64,000 nt of DNA. Origin: Acanthosepion lycidas (lineage: Eukaryota > Mollusca > Cephalopoda > Sepiida > Sepiidae). A program made the position numbers and the translations under genes. The DNA lies in contig OZ010590.1 in assembly GCA_963932145.1 (NCBI GenBank), positions 51,429,112 through 51,493,111 on the forward strand, in the 5' to 3' direction. Shown one piece after another: positions 60,253 through 64,000 of the stretch (position 1 is the stretch's first letter; each line of letters begins with the position of its first letter). The notes under the pieces are model-generated. The model was given only the letters and a program-made list of their open reading frames with translations. It made no database searches and had not been told where the DNA came from.

Positions 60253-60656
60253 ATAGGACGACGTTATTTTCTTTTGCTATGATATATTTAGTCTTCCATG
60301 TAAAAAATGAAAAAGAAGGAGCATTAAATTAAAAATCGCGTCTGTTGGCATGTCAATATTACGATCTAGAAGTTATGAAGAGCGTAAAAATACTAAAATG
60401 TAAATCATTTTGAAAACGATGCGTGCAATTGTACTGAACATAGGCTAGCTGTGTAAAATATAGTCATTCTTGAATACTAGACGATTCTGTGGTCAATGTG
60501 CAGAAATTGAATTTGAAAATAAATTTACTTTCTTGAAAGTTAACTTTTCCTAAAAGTTTTATTTTCGCCGTAATTATTGATGGATTGAGAATTATTTCCG
60601 AGCCGAGATATCAAATTGAATTGGGGAAAAAAAAAAAAAAACCTATAGGAAAAGCA

Positions 60657-60728
60657 TTCCGACACCGGGAATCGAACCCTAGCAGCCTGGGTGAAAGCCA
60701 GGAATCCTAACCATTAGACCATGTGGGA
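60657..60728 (-). tRNA. tRNA-Glu-TTC: tRNA-Glu(TTC) (unit 39)
   Basis: C6/G67 class with A15; 5' flank CCCGGAATC and TTTGTCGTTAC on the plus strand. Confidence 0.78.
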
Positions 60729-61108
60729 ACCCGGAATCATTTTGTCGTTACAGGCTAAAGTGTCAAACACGCTTCACACACTCTTAGAGATATTATCCAT
60801 CTCTCAGTTCCGAAACCGATAATGAATCATTGATTTGTATTCGTTATTGTATTGGTTGCTTTCGGAAAATAACATTTTACCTCATACACACCGACCTCAT
60901 ATTCAACACCTGCTTCATACCGCTCACTTTTACAGTCAGACGTGACACGGTCTAGAGATTTTTGATGTAAGGCGTAAACAGTACTAGCACCCAAATTTAA
61001 TCAGCTTTTGTCTGACAATCCATGAGTAAAATATTTGCATTTAAAATGGATTTCCTATTCCTCATAGAACATTTACAAAATCTACAGGTAAGAATGATAA
61101 ACGCGCTG

Positions 61109-61181
61109 CGCCGCGTGGCGTAATGGAAAAAGCGTCTGGCTTCTAATTAGAAGATTGCGAGTTCGAGTCTCGTCGTTGTCG
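61109..61181 (+). tRNA. tRNA-Arg-TCT: tRNA-Arg(TCT) (unit 39)
   Basis: TCT allele with C32; 5' flank GAATGATAAACG shared with unit 40. Confidence 0.65.
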
Positions 61182-61769
61182 AATTTTGTAGTTCAACTAG
61201 ATTCTTAAATCTTCTGGAATTTATTGCTGTGATACAGCACTGAATGTCCAATTAAGAAAAAGTCGCTAAGGACTAAAGAACAGCCTCTTTCAGTATATAC
61301 GTAGATTTTCTTGAACTTCAAGTCCCATTTCTTCCAGCCTTGATAATTTTGTAATTTTTTTTTTTTTTTTTTTTTTTTTTTCCGGCAGACGTAGGTTTTT
61401 AAAATAAATCAAACATTTCGTGGAAAATTTTGACATGTGCGACAATGCCTGACGAATTCATGCCTCTGATTCCATCGTAGGTGTCTTGTCACGGAAACAT
61501 CTAACAAAACATAGATTAAAAGTGTAAAGAAACTTTGACGTATTTTAATCTCGGAAAAAATGCCATCATATCGGGCGACGACAAGTATATTGATAGGAAA
61601 TAAATGTCGTTGGAAAATTCATTTCACACATCAAAATAGTTGTTCCGAGAAGCATGAAAATCACGAAATTCGTCTCAGTTGTCCGTATGTGGATTATGAA
61701 CACCGTCAAATATGAAGAAATGATCTATAATGATATTCCAGTTTGACGATCGACGCTAGCATGCTTTAG

Positions 61770-61853
61770 GTCAGGGTGGCCGAGCGGTCTAAGGCGCTGC
61801 GTTCAGGTCGCAGTCGGGTCTTCCCGGCGTGGGTTCGAATCCCACTCCTGACA
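61770..61853 (+). tRNA. tRNA-Leu-CAG: tRNA-Leu(CAG) (unit 39)
   Basis: Reference sequence. Confidence 0.94.
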
Positions 61854-62259
61854 ATAGGACGACGTTATTTTCTTTTGCTATGATATATTTAGTCTTCCAT
61901 GTAAAAAAATGAAAAAGAAAGAGCATTAAATTAAAAATCGCGTCTGTTGGCCTGTCAATATTACGATCTAGAAGTTATGAAGAGCGTAAAAATACTAAAA
62001 TGTAAATCATTTTGAAAACGATGCGTGCAATTGTACTGAACATAGGCTAGCTGTGTAAAATATAGTCATTCTTGAATACTAGACGATTCTGTGGTCAATG
62101 TGCAGAAATTGAATTTGAAAATAAATTTACTTTCTTGAAAGTTAACTTTTCCTAAAAGTTTTATTTTCGCCGTAATTATTGATGGATTGAGAATTATTTC
62201 CGAGCCGAGATATCAAATTGAATTGGGGAAAAAAAAAAAAAAAACCTATAGGAAAAGCA

Positions 62260-62331
62260 TTCCGACACCGGGAATCGAACCCCAGCAGCCTGGGTGAAAG
62301 CCAGGAATCCTAACCATTAGACCATGTGGGA
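62260..62331 (-). tRNA. tRNA-Glu-TTC: tRNA-Glu(TTC), T-stem variant (unit 40)
   Basis: C6/G67 class with A15. T-stem base 50 is G rather than A (TGGGG), so 50:64 is G·G and still unpaired. Confidence 0.77.
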
Positions 62332-62710
62332 ACCTCGAATCATTTTGTTGTTACAGGCTAAAGTGTCAAACACGCTTCACACACTCTTAGAGATATTATC
62401 CATCTCTCAGTTCCGAAACCGATAATGAATCATTGATTTGTATTCGTTATTGTATTGGTTGCTTTCGGAAAATAACATTTTACCTCATACACACCGACCT
62501 CATATTCAACACCTGCTTCATACCGCTCACTTTTACAGTCAGACGTGACACGGTCTAGAGATTTTTGATGTAAGGCGTAAACAGTATTGCACCCAAATTT
62601 AATCAGCTTTTGTCTGACAATCCATGAGTAAAATATTTGCATTTAAAATGGATTTCCTATTCCTCATAGAACATTTACAAAATCTACAGGTAAGAATGAT
62701 AAACGCGCTG

Positions 62711-62783
62711 CGCCGCGTGGCGTAATGGAAAAAGCGTCTGGCTTCTAATTAGAAGATTGCGAGTTCGAGTCTCGTCGTTGTCG
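62711..62783 (+). tRNA. tRNA-Arg-TCT: tRNA-Arg(TCT) (unit 40)
   Basis: TCT allele with C32. Confidence 0.65.
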
Positions 62784-63369
62784 AATTTTGTAGTTCAACT
62801 AGATTCTTAAATCTTCTGGAATTTATTGCTGTGATACAGCACTGAATGTCCAATTAAGAAAAAGTCGCTAAGGACTAAAGAACAGCCTCTTTCAGTATAT
62901 ACGTAGATTTTCTTGAACTTCAAGTCCCATTTCTTCCAGCCTTGATAATTTTGTAATTTTTTTTTTTTTTTTTTTTTTTTTCCGGCAGACGTAGGTTTTT
63001 AAAATAAATCAAACATTTCGTGGAAAATTTTGACATGTGCGACAATGCCTGACGAATTCATGCCTCTGATTCCATCGTAGGTGTCTTGTCACGGAAACAT
63101 CTAACAAAACATAGATTAAAAGTGTAAAGAAACTTTGACGTATTTTAATCTCGGAAAAAATGCCATCATATCGGGCGACGACAAGTATATTGATAGGAAA
63201 TAAATGTCGTTGGAAAATTCATTTCACACATCAAAATAGTTGTTCCGAGAAGCATGAAAATCACGAAATTCGTCTCAGTTGTCCGTATGTGGATTATGAA
63301 CACCGTCAAATATGAAGAAATGATCTATAATGATATTCCAGTTTGACGATCGACGCTAGCATGCTTTAG

Positions 63370-63453
63370 GTCAGGGTGGCCGAGCGGTCTAAGACGCTGC
63401 GTTCAGGTCGCAGTCGGGTCTTCCCGGCGTGGGTTCGAATCCCACTCCTGACA
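63370..63453 (+). tRNA. tRNA-Leu-CAG: tRNA-Leu(CAG), G24A (unit 40)
   Basis: D arm reads AAGACGCTG instead of AAGGCGCTG, which breaks pair 11:24. All other stems intact. Confidence 0.88.
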
Positions 63454-63859
63454 ATAGGACGACGTTATTTTCTTTTGCTATGATATATTTAGTCTTCCAT
63501 GTAAAAAAATGAAAAAGAAAGAGCATTAAATTAAAAATCGCGTCTGTTGGCCTGTCAATATTACGATCTAGAAGTTATGAAGAGCGTAAAAATACTAAAA
63601 TGTAAATCATTTTGAAAACGATGCGTGCAATTGTACTGAACATAGGCTAGCTGTGTAAAATATAGTCATTCTTGAATACTAGACGATTCTGTGGTCAATG
63701 TGCAGAAATTGAATTTGAAAATAAATTTACTTTCTTGAAAGTTAACTTTTCCTAAAAGTTTTATTTTCGCCGTAATTATTGATGGATTGAGAATTATTTC
63801 CGAGCCGAGATATCAAATTGAATTGGGGAAAAAAAAAAAAAAAACCTATAGGAAAAGCA

Positions 63860-63931
63860 TTCCGACGCCGGGAATCGAACCCCAGCAGCCTGGGTGAAAG
63901 CCAGGAATCCTAACCATTAGACCATGTGGGA
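63860..63931 (-). tRNA. tRNA-Glu-TTC: tRNA-Glu(TTC), acceptor variant (unit 41)
   Basis: Shares A15 and G50 with unit 40. Base 66 is C (plus-strand GACGCCGGG), which adds an A·C mismatch at 7:66. The rest of this unit runs off the window after about 70 bp of the Glu-Arg spacer. Confidence 0.74.
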
Positions 63932-64000
63932 ACCTCGAATCATTTTGTTGTTACAGGCTAAAGTGTCAAACACGCTTCACACACTCTTAGAGATATTATC

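Larger units (their letters stand above)
1..64000. repeat. Tandem array of about 40 three-tRNA units (about 1.6 kb each)
   Basis: The entire window is a head-to-tail array of one unit. Unit boundaries, taken at the low-coordinate end of each minus-strand tRNA-Glu, fall at 1566, 3165, 4761, 6356, 7953, 9546, 11141, 12734, 14336, 15929, 17530, 19131, 20729, 22327, 23931, 25529, 27127, 28726, 30323, 31920, 33519, 35116, 36713, 38312, 39909, 41507, 43105, 44702, 46300, 47896, 49494, 51090, 52689, 54286, 55864, 57462, 59059, 60657, 62260 and 63860. Unit 1 begins before the window and unit 41 is cut by its end. Most units are 1593-1604 bp; unit 35 is 1578 bp because of a deletion. Copies differ by scattered substitutions, small indels and homopolymer length, and share variants in blocks, as expected from unequal crossing-over and gene conversion. 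No array edge is visible. Confidence 0.98.

Noticed and set aside
62430-62642. A 70-codon minus-strand frame in the Glu-Arg spacer of unit 40.
   Set aside because: It exists only because a small deletion (CAGTATTGCACC) shifts the frame in this copy.
1-64000. CRISPR array or phage-type repeat cluster.
   Set aside because: The repeat is about 1.6 kb, contains eukaryotic-type tRNA genes, and has no short repeat-spacer pattern or cas genes.

Overview
The whole window is one tandem array. A unit of about 1.6 kb repeats head to tail 40 times, from a cut first copy at base 1 to a cut last copy at base 64000. Neither end of the array is in view. Each unit carries three tRNA genes in fixed order: tRNA-Glu(TTC) on the minus strand, then tRNA-Arg on the plus strand, then tRNA-Leu(CAG) on the plus strand. 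I count 121 tRNA genes: 41 Glu (the first cut), 40 Arg and 40 Leu. Unit length, measured from one tRNA-Glu to the next, is 1578 to 1604 bp. I see no protein-coding gene, transposase, CRISPR array or rRNA.

Organism: the tRNAs are eukaryotic nuclear in type. They have Pol III A and B boxes, T-run terminators and no encoded CCA, and their sequences are close to animal tRNA-Leu(CAG), Glu(TTC) and Arg(TCG). With AT-rich spacers and long A/T homopolymers, this fits an animal nuclear genome, probably an invertebrate. I cannot name the species.

Layout of a unit: minus-strand tRNA-Glu (72 nt), about 380 bp of AT-rich spacer between the divergent Glu and Arg genes, tRNA-Arg (73 nt), about 585 bp of spacer with a long T tract, tRNA-Leu (84 nt), then about 405 bp of spacer that Leu and the next Glu transcribe toward each other. 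The spacers are about as similar between copies as the genes are, which points to recent amplification and homogenisation rather than to gene-by-gene selection.

The three genes differ in quality. tRNA-Leu folds perfectly in most copies. tRNA-Glu has a fixed C·C mismatch in the acceptor stem and a T-stem mismatch in every copy, and many copies carry a second acceptor mismatch. tRNA-Arg has a weak acceptor stem in every copy and two anticodon alleles: TCG in 22 units and TCT in 18. Both read arginine codons (CGA and AGA). The TCT allele is self-complementary around the anticodon. One Arg copy (unit 15) has its T arm replaced by a local inversion. Several Leu copies have broken A boxes or altered variable arms. 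Shared variants reveal larger duplicated blocks, the clearest being a 4793-bp three-unit block present twice side by side (28726-33518 and 33519-38311).
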